Positions 1 through 9,210 of a stretch of 64,000 bases of DNA are shown here, piece by piece. Numbering within the stretch: the stretch's first letter is position 1; each line of letters opens with the position of its first letter. Position numbers and translations under genes: made by a program. Source of the stretch: Azolla caroliniana (lineage: Eukaryota > Polypodiophyta). The stretch is taken from NCBI GenBank assembly GCA_043228905.1, contig JBHGNT010000017.1, positions 17,608,001 to 17,672,000 on the forward strand, read 5' to 3'. The notes below the pieces were generated by a model. That model made no database searches. It was given only the letters and a program-made list of their open reading frames with translations, and had not been told where the DNA came from.

Positions 1-118
1 CGGCTTTCTTCGCGTCTTCGCGGCTTCGTTGCGCGGTTCTCCGCGGCGGCTTTCTTTGCGGCGTTGCACGGCTTTCTTCGCGTCTTCGCGGCTTCGTTGA
101 GCGGCTCTCCGCGGCTTT
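1..118. repeat. GC-rich 68-bp tandem repeat, two copies
   Basis: The 31 bases from position 1 recur exactly from position 69, and similarity continues for about 15 more bases, giving a 68-bp period. On the minus strand it lies in the copia-1 pol linker downstream of integrase and encodes a stretch rich in Arg, Lys, Pro and Ser. It looks like local expansion of a low-complexity linker, not a separate element. The left border is cut by the window. Confidence 0.7.
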
Positions 119-1931
119 GTTGTCCCCCTCAAGCCTGTGACGATGGCTTGGATCCTCGGGCTCTTGTTCGACCACTACCTTCATTGTGAGGGCATAGTGA
201 TGGGCCATATACTCGTTGTAGGCGTAATGAGTGACTTGGGTCTTCGCTCGTGATGAGCGGCGGAGTTTCTCGTTTGTCGATGTGAGTGCCTTCTTTACTC
301 CGGGTGTCCTCATGATGGGTACACCGAACTCACTGTCTAGTGAGCGAGCTGAATCATCCGAATCACGGTCGTCGGGGTGGACCTCGACTTCGTATTCGGG
401 CATCTTACCTTTGCCTTTGTCCGATGTCGGACTTGGCCGCGATGTGTTTTCATCGCGTGGAGGCTCTTGTGGGCCAATTAGCTCGGTAGAGCTTGGATTG
501 TCCTTCGGTGGAGGACTTGGCCGAGTTTCGTCGTCTGAGTTGGCGTTCAACTCTTCCTCGATCGGGTCGGATGGAGTCGCATCGGGCTTATACCAAGATG
601 CTGATTCGTCGAAAACGACTTATCCGCACCGCTCGGGTCGAGGGGTTGAAGCACTTGTACGCCTTTTTCGTGGACAAGTATCCTATGAGGATACATTCTT
701 CCGACTTCGCGTCGGGCTTCTCTCGACTTTCGTTCGGGATGCGTACATTCGCAATGCTTCCGAACACCTTGAGGTGCGAGAGGATGGGCTTCCTTCCAAC
801 AAAGATCTTGTATGGAGTAAGCTCGTGCACGTTATTTCTGGTGCATCGATTCATGAGATAGACGGCCGTGGATGCCGCTTCCGCCCAATAGAAGTTCGGC
901 ATGTGCTTCTCACGCATCATGGCACGTGCTACCTCGAGTATTTGCCGATTCTTTCTCTCGGCTACTCCATTTTGTTGGGGAGTGTGTCGGCATGAGAATT
1001 CTCTACGAATGCCTTCACCTTGGAGGTAAGAGGTGAACTCGTCGGAGAAGTACTCCTTTCCTCCGTCTGATCGTAGGCATCGAATGTGCCGACCGGTTTC
1101 TTTCTCCACTTGGCTTTTGAGCCTTTGAAAGTGGGAGAGCACTTCACTCTTCTTCTTCATTGGGTATATCCACGTGTAGCGCGTGTGGTCGTCGATGAAG
1201 GTGACGTAGTAGCGGCATCCGCCGAGCATCGGCATTTGAGCCGGTCCCCGTACATCCGAGTGTATGACGTCGAGGAGGCCTTTGCTTGTGGAGCTCTCCT
1301 TCGGGAATGGGAGTCGATGTTGTTTGCCGAGTTGGCATGCTTCACACACTTGGTCGACTCGTTTCGATTCGAAGGCCGGGAGTCCGATTACGACTCCCTT
1401 TGACTGCATTCCGCGAAGCCGTTGGAGGTTTACGTGGCCGATTCGCTTGTGCCACAACTCGATGTTTGTCTCGGTCTTGAGACCTTTGGCGTACATGGCC
1501 GATTTTACCTCGTTTGAGTCAAGGATGAACAAGCGACTGTCTCTCCGTCCCATGGCTATGAGTCGGCCGTCTTTCTCGATGAAGCAACCTTCATTGTTGA
1601 AGCAGACTTGCATGCCTTGCTCCATGATTTGGTCGACCGAGACCAAATTCTTTGTTATTGTGGGCACGTGCAAGACATTCTTGATGCAAGTTTGCTCGCC
1701 TTCTTTCCCGAATGGGACATCGCCGATGTGCCGAATGGGATGCGGAGTGTCGTCTCTGGTCTCTATGTAGCCAGGTCGATCCGGCGTTCGCAAGTCGCGA
1801 AACCACTCTTGGTGTGACGTCATGTGGTGCGAGGCGCCGGAGTCTACGAACCACGCGTGTTCGGAGTTGGAGGTGCTAGCAGAGTTTGCGGGATCGGAGG
1901 CCATGATAGAGTTCGCTCTATGCCTCATCAT
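1..1931 (-). pseudogene. copia-1 pol (protease, integrase, linker), frameshifted
   Basis: From 1931 leftwards the frame shows the retroviral protease motif DSGA close to the start, a GAG-pre-integrase region, an HHCC zinc segment (HKRIGH ... CEACQLG) and the integrase core with D, D and E motifs (SDVRGP, LRSDGGKEYF, NGVAERKNR). Near 600-615 a short deletion in the segment after ISR shifts the frame. In the next frame the linker resumes as VFDESASWYKPD and remains readable down to the repeats at the window edge. RT and RNase H lie outside. In an active element this polyprotein would be cut by its own protease and would copy and integrate the RNA in cytoplasmic particles. Confidence 0.88.
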
Positions 1932-1965
1932 GAAGAGTTTGCTCTATGCCTCATCATGAAGAGTC
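1909..1965. repeat. 26-bp tandem duplication at the gag/pol joint of copia-1
   Basis: A 26-base unit is present twice with one difference, second copy starting at 1947. As 26 is not a multiple of three, it displaces the gag frame (zinc knuckle) from the pol frame. Copia elements normally have one continuous frame here, so this is probably a secondary inactivating duplication. Confidence 0.75.
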
Positions 1966-2864
1966 CGCCGTAGTTCTCGTATTCCACGTTCGCGGCGTAA
2001 TTTGTGAGTTGACGGCTTGTTGAGGCCGACTCGCTTCGTCTTTTTTGGCACTCCTCTTCGCGATGGCCGATTTTGCCGCAATAGTTGCACGTAGGTGGCG
2101 TCGTTCGCCAACCTTGTTCGGCGTGGAAGCTCCCCCTTCTTGTGAAGGTTCCTCGATGGCTTCTGTTTCCTTGCCGAAATTGTGAATTCCCTTCGTGGGA
2201 TAGGTCGAATTGACCTCTTCCGCGTCGACCTCGTCTATGGGCACCATCCGTATCGGAGGAGCATTTGTCCTTCCGATGTGTTGGTCTTTGGTTGAACGTG
2301 GTTTTCTTCGACCAATAAAATTGATTGGAGGTTGAAGAACGAGGGAGGGGTATCTCTCGCCAAGATTGCCGTTCTCAACGGGTTGAATCGTTGTGCGAGG
2401 CCGCCCAATCATACTTGCACCATCTCGTCCTCGTCGATGTTGACATTGATGGAGCCAAGAGAGTCGCAAATGCTCTTGATCTTGATGGTGTAGTCCGTCA
2501 CGAACATTTCTTTTTGTCGTATGTTGTTCAACTCTTGCCGGAGTTGAAGCTTGCACACGGATGTGTTCGCGGCGAAAATCTTCTTGAGATTTTCCCACAC
2601 CTCTTTGGGCGTCTTGGCGTCACAAATGTGGCTAAGCATGTGGTCGTTTACACATGTTGCCAAGCATTACATTACCCAACTCGCGCCTTGCTCCCACGTT
2701 GGGTAGTTGGCGTGTGTGGTTTCGGGTTTGTTTTCTTGTGCGTCGTTGATGTACCTCCAATACCCTTGGCCGACAAGGTATTGATTCATCTTGTACTCCC
2801 AAGATGAATAGTTGCTTCGGTCTAGCTTTTCGCTAGGGAGTGAGCTTCCCATTTGTTTGTTCAT
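1965..2864 (-). pseudogene. copia-1 gag with premature stop
   Basis: The Met at 2862-2864 begins a typical copia gag opening (EKLDRSNYSSWEYKMNQYL) followed by the UBN2-like capsid region (LSHICDAKTPKEVWENLKK). The frame is broken by a stop at 2667-2669, where neighbouring residues suggest an original Gln codon (C to T change). A CCHC nucleic-acid-binding knuckle (CNYCGKIGHREEEC) is encoded at about 2047-2089. The product would form the virus-like particle shell and package element RNA. At least one further frame change lies between the capsid and knuckle regions. Confidence 0.85.
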
Positions 2865-3028
2865 GTTGATTGTTGTGTCTTCCGTTTTGTTTTTCTTCTC
2901 TTGGTCGCGTACACGTCCTTCGTAGCGGCACTACGATAGCGGATAGCGAATAGCCGGGATTTGTCGTCGGCGTCTCGAACACACAATCACGAATAAGCGA
3001 TGGGCTTAGTGGATTTCCTAAACCACGC

Positions 3029-3040
3029 GCTCTGATACCA
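3029..3040 (-). other. Primer-binding site of copia-1 (initiator tRNA-Met type)
   Basis: On the minus strand it reads TGGTATCAGAGC, directly abutting the 5' LTR. This is the classic plant copia site complementary to the 3' part of initiator tRNA-Met, where minus-strand DNA synthesis starts. Confidence 0.93.
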
Positions 3041-3482
3041 TGTTAAGTAATTAGGTAATTAACTAGGGTTAATTAGAGACTAATTATATGATTACGTTAA
3101 GCAGCGGAAGATTAGTATGATATGTGCGTGAGAGTGTGTGAGAGGAAGAGAGAGAGAGAGAGAGGAAGTTACACTTGAAGACAAAGATAAATGGGGGATG
3201 ATTGACTATATTGAAAAGTGTCATCAACTACAAAAATACCCACAATGAGGTATATATACAACCCATGTGCAAATGTGCACATGTGTGGGTAGAACATAGG
3301 TACTTATGTGTAAGTCCTACATTAAATGTACTAAGGAGTGGAGGATCTAGAATATCCCACTTAAGTACAAGGTCCTATTTAAAGGCTTAAGGTCAACACA
3401 TTTACTAGATTCGATCTAGGTAACTACTAAGTTACATGTGTTGACTAACTAGATTAAACTAGTTGAGCTTGATATCTCAACA
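3041..3482 (-). repeat. 5' LTR of copia-1 (442 bp)
   Basis: On the plus strand it runs from TGTTAAGTAA to ATATCTCAACA, so it has TG...CA ends in either orientation. It contains a short GA microsatellite near 3149-3164. The base run after it (ATATT) should be one copy of the target-site duplication; the partner is outside the window. Confidence 0.9.
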
Positions 3483-3896
3483 ATATTCAACAAACCCCAT
3501 TTTTTCAAACCAATTTGTAGAATTACATAATGACCTCTACCACAAGTCAAGACTTCTTAATGTAAGAAAGCAGAGCACCAAATGTCATTTATTGCAATGT
3601 AAAGTCCCGCCTTTAGATTATTATCCCTAGTTGTAGGCACCTAGAACTGTCTCCATTGGCATGGCAACAAATTTCCATATTTTTGTATCCTTTGTTCATT
3701 TAAATGATGCTCTTGAATAAGAAGAACATCAATTCTACCTATCAAAGACTTCCTTAACTGACGACGGAAAACACTCCTTACTTTAAGGTAATGTTTGCCT
3801 CCCAAGCCCCGTACATTCCATGAAATAATATTTAACCTATTCATCATTCATGTTTTGCACTCCTACTCTCCTTTTGGTAAGTGCAACGTCTCTACT
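3483..3896 (-). pseudogene. LINE ORF2, N-terminal AP-endonuclease fragment
   Basis: The frame starting at 3847 (minus) reads M-M-N-R-L-N-I-I-S-W-N-V-R-G-L-G-G, the hallmark start of the LINE apurinic/apyrimidinic endonuclease, followed by the conserved Q-E-H segment (DVLLIQEHHLNEQRI). It has a stop near 3641 but stays recognisable to 3483, where copia-1 begins. Removing gypsy-A (3897-37498) joins this piece to LINE ORF1, which would then end at an in-frame stop overlapping the ORF2 start codons. That is a normal plant LINE arrangement and proves that both pieces are one element. The rest of ORF2 lies left of copia-1. Confidence 0.88.
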
Positions 3897-3919
3897 TGTC
3901 ATAGACATATGCCACAGAG

Positions 3920-3990
3920 GAAGGTAGGGATTGAACCCAATGACTCATGGTCTCTATTGGGCAAACCCTACCACTTGAGCTACATATGCA
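3920..3990 (-). other. tRNA-like block, antisense within the LTR of gypsy-A
   Basis: On the minus strand an A-box-like TAGCTCAAGTGG (3971-3982) is followed 32 nt later by a B-box-like GGGTTCAATCCC (3927-3938), which is tRNA spacing. The D-stem can form with wobble pairs, but the acceptor stem does not pair and the T-stem is incomplete, so this is not a working tRNA gene. The block is repeated in the 3' LTR. Confidence 0.65.
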
Positions 3991-4126
3991 TCCTTGTATT
4001 TAATTCAACTTTATATAGTGTAGATTGATCATTGGAAGTTCCTAGCTTACATGCATTCTCATTCTCTAGTTGCATGCATCCTCATGCACTCTATTTCTAG
4101 TTGGATTACATAGCCCTACTCTCTTG

Positions 4127-4134
4127 TATAAATA
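4127..4134 (+). promoter_or_regulatory. TATA box of gypsy-A LTR
   Basis: TATAAATA lies 32 nt upstream of the segment complementary to the primer site, which places the likely RNA start at about 4157-4162. The call rests on sequence only. Confidence 0.65.
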
Positions 4135-4142
4135 CTCATGTG

Positions 4143-4164
4143 CACCTTGATTCTAATCAAGGTG
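4143..4164 (+). other. 9-bp dyad overlapping the self-primer of gypsy-A
   Basis: CACCTTGAT, a 4-nt loop and ATCAAGGTG form a perfect hairpin. Its 3' arm overlaps the start of the self-primer segment (4159-4169). A similar dyad is present at the same place in gypsy-F. Confidence 0.6.
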
Positions 4165-4169
4165 AACAA
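4159..4169 (+). promoter_or_regulatory. Self-primer segment of gypsy-A (RNA 5' end)
   Basis: AAGGTGAACAA is the exact reverse complement of 4270-4280, which begins 2 nt after the LTR. No TGG-type tRNA site follows this LTR. In Tf1 of fission yeast the first 11 nt of the mRNA prime reverse transcription in just this way. Confidence 0.72.
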
Positions 4170-4269
4170 CACAAGTTACGGATTCTATAAGTTGAGTTCT
4201 TGTTCTTTTCCTCTCTCTTGTTCTCCAGTATTATCTTTGTTCTACTCTATTATACTTGTCCATGACAGT

Positions 4270-4280
4270 TTGTTCACCTT
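4270..4280 (+). other. Self-priming primer-binding site of gypsy-A
   Basis: TTGTTCACCTT pairs perfectly with 4159-4169. It starts after a GT dinucleotide that follows the LTR, as it also does in gypsy-E and gypsy-F. Confidence 0.72.
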
Positions 4281-4295
4281 CCTTTTCTTGCTACC

Positions 4296-5300
4296 ATGTC
4301 TGGCTCCGTCGACAACCTAAACCAAATCATGGCAGCCTTGCAACAACTTCAACTGGAGAATGAAATCCTTCAGGAATCATTACGAGAGTTGCAATCAGGC
4401 ACTTCAAGAAATCCACTAGCCGCCGAGTCACAACCACCGTCGACACCTAGCCTGACCATGTCCTCTTCTCATCCATATGTCCTCGAACCAACCATCAGCC
4501 TACGTGACAAATTCAATGGCACGAGGGTGTATCTTCGCGGTTTCATCAACCAAATTCAGCTTATCATCCGATTACAGCCCCAATGGTATGCTAGCGACTT
4601 TTCTCGGGTTGGGCTTGTCGGCACGCTTCTCTTTGGGCCGGCGCAAGCGTGGTTTGCACCCTTGATCGAGACCTCATCCCCTCTCTTGGAGGACTTCACC
4701 GCTTTCATGGAGGAGCTCGAAGCGACATTTGGTGAGACAAATCGGCGGCAAATGGCACTCACAAAGCTTTATTCTGTCCAACAAGGTTCACGTCCTGCCT
4801 CGATCTACGCCTCAATGTTCCGCCAAATTGCCTACGATGTTAGTTGGGATCACCAAGCCCTATGCGACCATTTCCGTCGTGGTCTCTGAAATGACGTCAA
4901 GACTCTTCTCTTAAACTTCCCGGAGCCCACATCATTGTCTCAGGTAATCTCCCAAGCTGTCCAGTGTGACAATCATCTTTTCGAACTTCGTCAAGAAGAA
5001 CGGGGGACTCGTGGGTCTCAGGCTTCTTCTTGGAACGCAACAATCACCAGGCCCTACTTGTCGCCCATGCCAACCTTACCATCAGCCAGTGAAACCCATA
5101 CCACAATGGAGGTTGATTCCCATACCCCGATGGAGATCGACCATGCTCGGTTCCAACCACTAACTAAAGGCCAACGCCAACATCGTTGGGACAATGGCCT
5201 TTGTCGCTATTGTGGCAACCCCGGCCATGTCATTCGTCACTGCCCTGTGCGAGGCCCTCGACACCAATTCCATTGTGCATGTCTTGCGGAGGTTCCTTGA
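4296..5300 (+). pseudogene. gypsy-A gag with premature stop
   Basis: The ATG at 4296 opens a coiled N-terminus (LQQLQLENEILQESLRELQ), then the capsid core with the family signature (KFNGTRVYLRGFINQIQLII ... GLVGTLLFGPAQAWFAPL). A TGA at 4887-4889 replaces the Arg codon seen in gypsy-E (GLRSDVKD), consistent with CGA to TGA decay. The same frame resumes and ends in one CCHC knuckle ([14 protein letters not shown], about 5203-5245). Without the stop the protein would be about 334 aa, close to the 387 aa of gypsy-E. The role is particle assembly and RNA packaging. Confidence 0.88.
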
Positions 5301-6176
5301 CAACTGGAAAACGACCAAGTCTGACTGCAGTAGGAGCCACACCGCTGGACGCTTCCCGTTACTCACGTTCTCCATGCTCCTACAAGTCTGAACTGCCATT
5401 AGGAGGGTTTTCTTTGCAAGTAAGTCTTTGTTTGGGTTCGACTTCAATACATTCTCATGCCTTGCTCGACGCTGGAGCATCTACTTGCTTTATCGATAAA
5501 TCGTTTGTATACACACATAATATCGCCACCGTCTGCACATCACAACCCATATCCGTTGAAGCGATCGACGGTCGGCTTCTCTCATCGGGGGCGGTTACCG
5601 AAGCCACTATCCCGTTGGTACTTCAAATCGGGGCACACCAGGAGGAACTGATGTTCTACCTCATCGTGACCCTTCGACATCCGATTGTGTTGGGGTTATC
5701 TTGGTTGGAGACACACAATCCAACGGTGGATTGGTGTAGCTGCTCCATCACTTTTCCAACAACGCCAATTCCTGCTCGGTCTCGACACTCTCTTGATTCT
5801 GTTGCGGTCGAGTTCGGTTTGGTCGCTACACTGGCCGTTGTGTCGGGGAACGTCACCGTTCCTATCACCAATTTAACCATCCGATATAGCAACTTTTCCG
5901 ACATCTTCAAAAAGCGGAATGCCGATCGATTACCGGATCATCACCCCTACAATTGCCCAATAGAACTCCAAGATGGCGAGCATCCCCCATTCGGTCCTAT
6001 CTATGGGTTATTCGAACCTGAACTTGAGGCTCTCTGCACATATTTGGCTGAGAATCTCGCGAAGGGCTTCATTCAACCCTCCAAATCACCGGCCGGGGCA
6101 CCAATCTTATTTGTCAAAAAGAAGGACGGCTCCTTACACTTATGTGTCGATTATCGGGGTCTCAACAAAGTTACGG
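5300..6176 (+). pseudogene. gypsy-A pol, part 1 (protease and RT start)
   Basis: The pol frame lies -1 relative to gag and overlaps it. Protease has DAGA ([12 protein letters not shown]) where gypsy-E has DTGA and gypsy-F has DSGA; the Ala is unusual for an aspartic protease and probably a decay change. The RT domain begins with [14 protein letters not shown] ... [20 protein letters not shown] and is cut off after GLNKVT by gypsy-B at 6177. The reading resumes at 23738. Confidence 0.88.
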
Positions 6177-6220
6177 TGTCGTGAAGATTCCGGGCCATAG
6201 GGAGAAACAAGGTGAAATGC

Positions 6221-7299
6221 TATCGTGAAGATCCGTCACTACGCGCGGATCGTGAGGCGGAACCGCCGGGGTTCTGGACCAGAAGGATTTAGAGTCGATA
6301 CAAGCTTTGGCGAGAAAGTACTTAAGATAGATTGGGAAAGAGAGAAGTTGAGATTAAACGATTGAGAAAGATTGATTGAACTTTTTATCTTTGGATTTAA
6401 AAAACAAGTTACACCATCAATTTGATAACGAATTTCTTCTTCTTAATTTCATAATAAAAAAAAACCGTCTTTTTTTCTCCTCCCCCTTCCCTCTTTTATA
6501 GATGCTCTCATCCATATGATGCATGTGAGGGTACAAGACATGCATAAATTGCATGTTTGCCATTTGGCGCTTATGTATTACATGTGGTGCATGATAACCA
6601 TGTCACTCATTTTAGTTCTCATGTATGAGAATTTACATGTAAAAGTACAATGATAGAAATATAATTTCAACTAAATAGCATGGCTTAATGGTAAGCCAAT
6701 TGACTCCTAACTTGGAGGTGCAAGGTTCGAATCCTTACTTGCCCTCCTTGTATATGTAAATATGTATATATATTTATTTATCTAGTCGCCGGACGCCGGT
6801 TCCCCGGATACTGTCGCCGGATGCCGTTGGTTACCGGTGCGTCGCCGGATACCGGTGCCGCCGTCACCAGATTGCCGTCGGATGCCGTGGATCACCGGCT
6901 CCATCGCCGGTCCGGTTTTGGTTGGCCAAAACCCTTTACGAGTAGCTAGCCCACCTCCACTCTTAGTTTAAGTTACCTTGAACTCTCTATGCTCCACACA
7001 TAGACACAAAGATAATATCTTTTGCTCCACCTTATATATGATGAGAGCTCTATTTGTCGTGCCTATGTGGGATATCTCACAATTTTCTCCTTTCCTTTTA
7101 CAAACTTTATACCCTCATATCTTGACATTTAGTTGTCCGTTTCTCGTGTAATAAAGTGCATTCGAAACCTCCATCATTTTGTACTTAGATATTAAATCTA
7201 TTTAAAATGTTATCTTCACAATTATTGTACTATGTGATTCATACTCGATTTCGTACGTTTTATGGGATTTTCACACTATTGCCGAAAATCTTCACGACA
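6221..7299. mobile_element. Probable solo LTR (1079 bp) inside the gypsy-B LTR
   Basis: The ends are TATCGTGAAGAT and ATCTTCACGACA, which are 12-bp inverted repeats with one mismatch and resemble the termini of gypsy-B and -C LTRs. The flanks ATGC (6217-6220) and ACGC (7300-7303) look like a TSD with one change. There is no coding content. It holds a tRNA-like block (6671-6750) and a patch rich in GCCGGATGCCG-like repeats (6785-6915). A non-autonomous inverted-repeat DNA element is the alternative, but the shared LTR terminus favours a solo LTR. Confidence 0.65.
6671..6750 (+). other. tRNA-like block inside the 6221-7299 element
   Basis: The A-box-like TGGCTTAATGG (6681-6691) and a perfect B box GGTTCGAATCC (6724-6734) are 32 nt apart. 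The D-stem GGCT/AGCC forms. The anticodon stem pairs poorly, so a functional tRNA is unlikely. Confidence 0.6.
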
Positions 7300-7988
7300 A
7301 CGCATAGGAACACCGGTTTACGTGAGTGCACGCCTCGAGGGAATTAAATAGGAAAAGTACTAGGCATGAGTATAGGGAGGGGTACTAGGTAGTTAGAGCA
7401 TAGACATCGCATAAGTAGGGAGAGTTACGAGGAGAGTAAATCAGGGGAGAGAATCTAGGACAAAAGTGATGGGTCATGAATGCTTGTAACGGTCGCTCCT
7501 TGAGCTATAAAATGGGCGACCTTTGATTGTCTTCGGGATGCCATTAAGAGGAAAGGATACACAGAGAAAGACCGAGGACTGTCCGCAGAAGAAGGCGCTT
7601 CCCCTTTGCTCGCGTCAGACGCCTGAGTGCTCCTGACCTGGGGATCGACCTTCTGCGCACTGATGTCTCTTTGTACTTGGCTATTTGCCAAGCTCCGCGC
7701 TCCATCACCGGCTCTGATCCGGCTGTAACCACTCACAACACCGTGCACCTGTGTTTTAATAGAACTCTTTCTACCTCACATACTTCGTTCTCAGTGTCTT
7801 TGTCCGTGTCTGTGTCTACGCATGACTCTCTTGCGCTCTCTTGTTCGCTAGACTTACCCGCCCTCCCATGGTCTCAAGACCTACGCGGTCCCCAAACTCC
7901 TCCCTCCTCGTTTTCCTGATTCCTTGGTTCGAGATCCCTGTGGTCCTGCCCGACTTCTACGCATTCGCGAGGATTTCCTCGACATCTT

Positions 7989-8006
7989 TGGTGAACCCGA
8001 CGTGAA
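7989..8006 (+). other. Primer-binding site of gypsy-B
   Basis: TGGTGAACCCGACGTG follows the LTR after a 4-nt spacer and begins with TGG, the complement of the tRNA CCA end. The tRNA was not identified. This contrasts with gypsy-A, -E and -F, which lack such a site. Confidence 0.6.
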
Positions 8007-8984
8007 AAAGGGCGGCAAAGGATTCTGGAGATGAGAGGAAGTGAAGTTGCAGAAGCGATGGCGGTGGCGGTAGACCGCCTGGTTAGTGCTCGCGAGGGCG
8101 AGAGTGCCCTCGACCGGGCCATAGAGGCAACAATCGGCAAGATAGGCCGGTTCGGCGGAAAGGACGCCACGAGTTACTTAGAGGCCTACAAATCTGAAAT
8201 GCAGATGAGGGACATACCCAAAGATAGACGACTAGCGGGGTTTCCTCGGGTTGTAACACCACACATCCATATAGAGATGGTCGAGATACAAGCGGGCAGT
8301 CACGATTGGGCAAAGTTCGCAAAGGAAGTTCTTGAGAGGTACAACTATGATGATTCGCTCTAGCTATTGAGAAAGGATTTTATGGATTGGGTCAACAACC
8401 CCGATAAGGGTCAGAACGCTTCTGTGCTCCTCCAGGAGTTCGAGTCACGGTTCGTACGACTCTCTAGGTTGGACCGAACCGTGCTCGAAACGAGCAAGGT
8501 TCTATTTTTTGTCACTTCGTTCGACTCATGCGTCCGGGAAAGCGTGGGTCCTCTTCTGAAAACCAACCGAGGCCTCACGACTGACTGGGTGACTGTCAAG
8601 GAAGTATGTAGCAGGATTGACAAACACCAGGACTGGAAAGAAAAGGGGTCCTCGTCGGTTGGACCGACTGTCGAAATCAGGGCCGAACCAACGCCGACCT
8701 GAATGGAAGAAATGAGGAGGTGGCTCGAGCTAGGCCCACCCCCGGTGAACATAGTCACGGGACCTACAGGTGGCGCCGGACTAGAAGAGCTGAAAAGGAT
8801 GGTGCGCAACCTCCAGATCGCCTAGGCTCGACGAAGCGACGAAGGTCATTCGTGTGACCGGCGACCACTGGCCAATCAGAGGTGCGTATGGTGCGACGCC
8901 ACCGGACATGCCCAGAGAGAATGCGCTGACTTCGGAGAAGCGCTCAGGAGTAATGTAGTCTACTGTCATGAACACATGACCATT

Positions 8985-9060
8985 ATGGCGTCACCCGGAC
9001 TTGAACCTCGAACCTTGTAATTCATACTTGAAAACCTCAACCATTAAGATAGCTTATTGT
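8985..9060 (-). other. tRNA-like block, antisense in the 5' LTR of gypsy-E
   Basis: On the minus strand a B-box-like GGTTCAAGTCC (8997-9007) follows an A-box-like TATCTTAATGG (9041-9051) at tRNA spacing. The D-stem ATCT/AGGT can pair. The anticodon region does not make a convincing arm. It sits about 20-100 bp from the LTR start, as in gypsy-A and F. Confidence 0.6.
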
Positions 9061-9121
9061 TATATGAAACAATAAAAGCTACTTCTTGTATTACATTGAT
9101 TATTGTAAAAACTCTAGATTA

Positions 9122-9139
9122 TTCTAGAATGTTCTAGAA
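9122..9139 (+). promoter_or_regulatory. Heat-shock element 1 in gypsy-E LTR
   Basis: TTC-TA-GAA-TG-TTC-TA-GAA is four alternating units with exact 2-nt spacing, the consensus for heat-shock-factor trimers. It lies about 70 bp upstream of TATA. Confidence 0.72.
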
Positions 9140-9167
9140 TGTCCTAGAGCATTCTAGGTCTAAAACA

Positions 9168-9185
9168 TTCTAGAACATTCTAGAA
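9168..9185 (+). promoter_or_regulatory. Heat-shock element 2 in gypsy-E LTR
   Basis: TTC-TA-GAA-CA-TTC-TA-GAA is a second perfect four-unit array, ending 25 bp before the TATA box. The 3' LTR carries both arrays as well. Confidence 0.72.
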
Positions 9186-9210
9186 ATCTCTAAGCTATTC
9201 TATAGGAACC

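Larger units (their letters stand above)
1..3482 (-). mobile_element. Ty1/copia element 'copia-1', 5' part, running off the left edge
   Basis: This element reads leftwards. Its 5' LTR lies at 3041-3482, the plant-type primer site at 3029-3040, gag at about 1965-2864 and protease-integrase at about 600-1931. The reverse transcriptase, RNase H and 3' LTR lie beyond base 1. The order protease-integrase before RT identifies Ty1/copia. It sits inside a minus-strand LINE, whose ORF2 stops abruptly at the LTR edge (3483). Several frame breaks show that it cannot make a functional polyprotein. Confidence 0.93.
3897..4267 (+). repeat. 5' LTR of gypsy-A (371 bp)
   Basis: It begins TGTCATAGACATATG and ends TTGTCCATGACA. 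The 3' partner at 37101-37498 is about 27 bp longer, apparently from a small internal duplication. It holds an antisense tRNA-like block near its start, a TATA box and the proposed self-primer segment. Confidence 0.92.
6177..7984 (+). repeat. 5' LTR of gypsy-B, interrupted at 6221-7299
   Basis: The first 44 bp (6177-6220) and the rest (7300-7984) match the 3' LTR pieces. A TATA box TATAAAAT lies at 7506-7513. It ends GGATTTCCTCGACA. Confidence 0.88.

Noticed and set aside
231-995. Plus-strand ORFs over copia-1
   Set aside because: They are antisense to the readable integrase and linker codons and show no motif of their own.
3920-3990. Genuine tRNA genes in the LTRs
   Set aside because: A and B boxes are present but acceptor stems do not pair and anticodon arms are poor. 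The blocks are repeated within LTR copies.
6221-7299. Inverted-repeat DNA transposon
   Set aside because: The 12-bp terminal repeats could suggest it, but the same TGTCGTGAAGA terminus marks the gypsy-B and C LTRs and the flanks look like a 4-bp duplication. A solo LTR is preferred, not proven.
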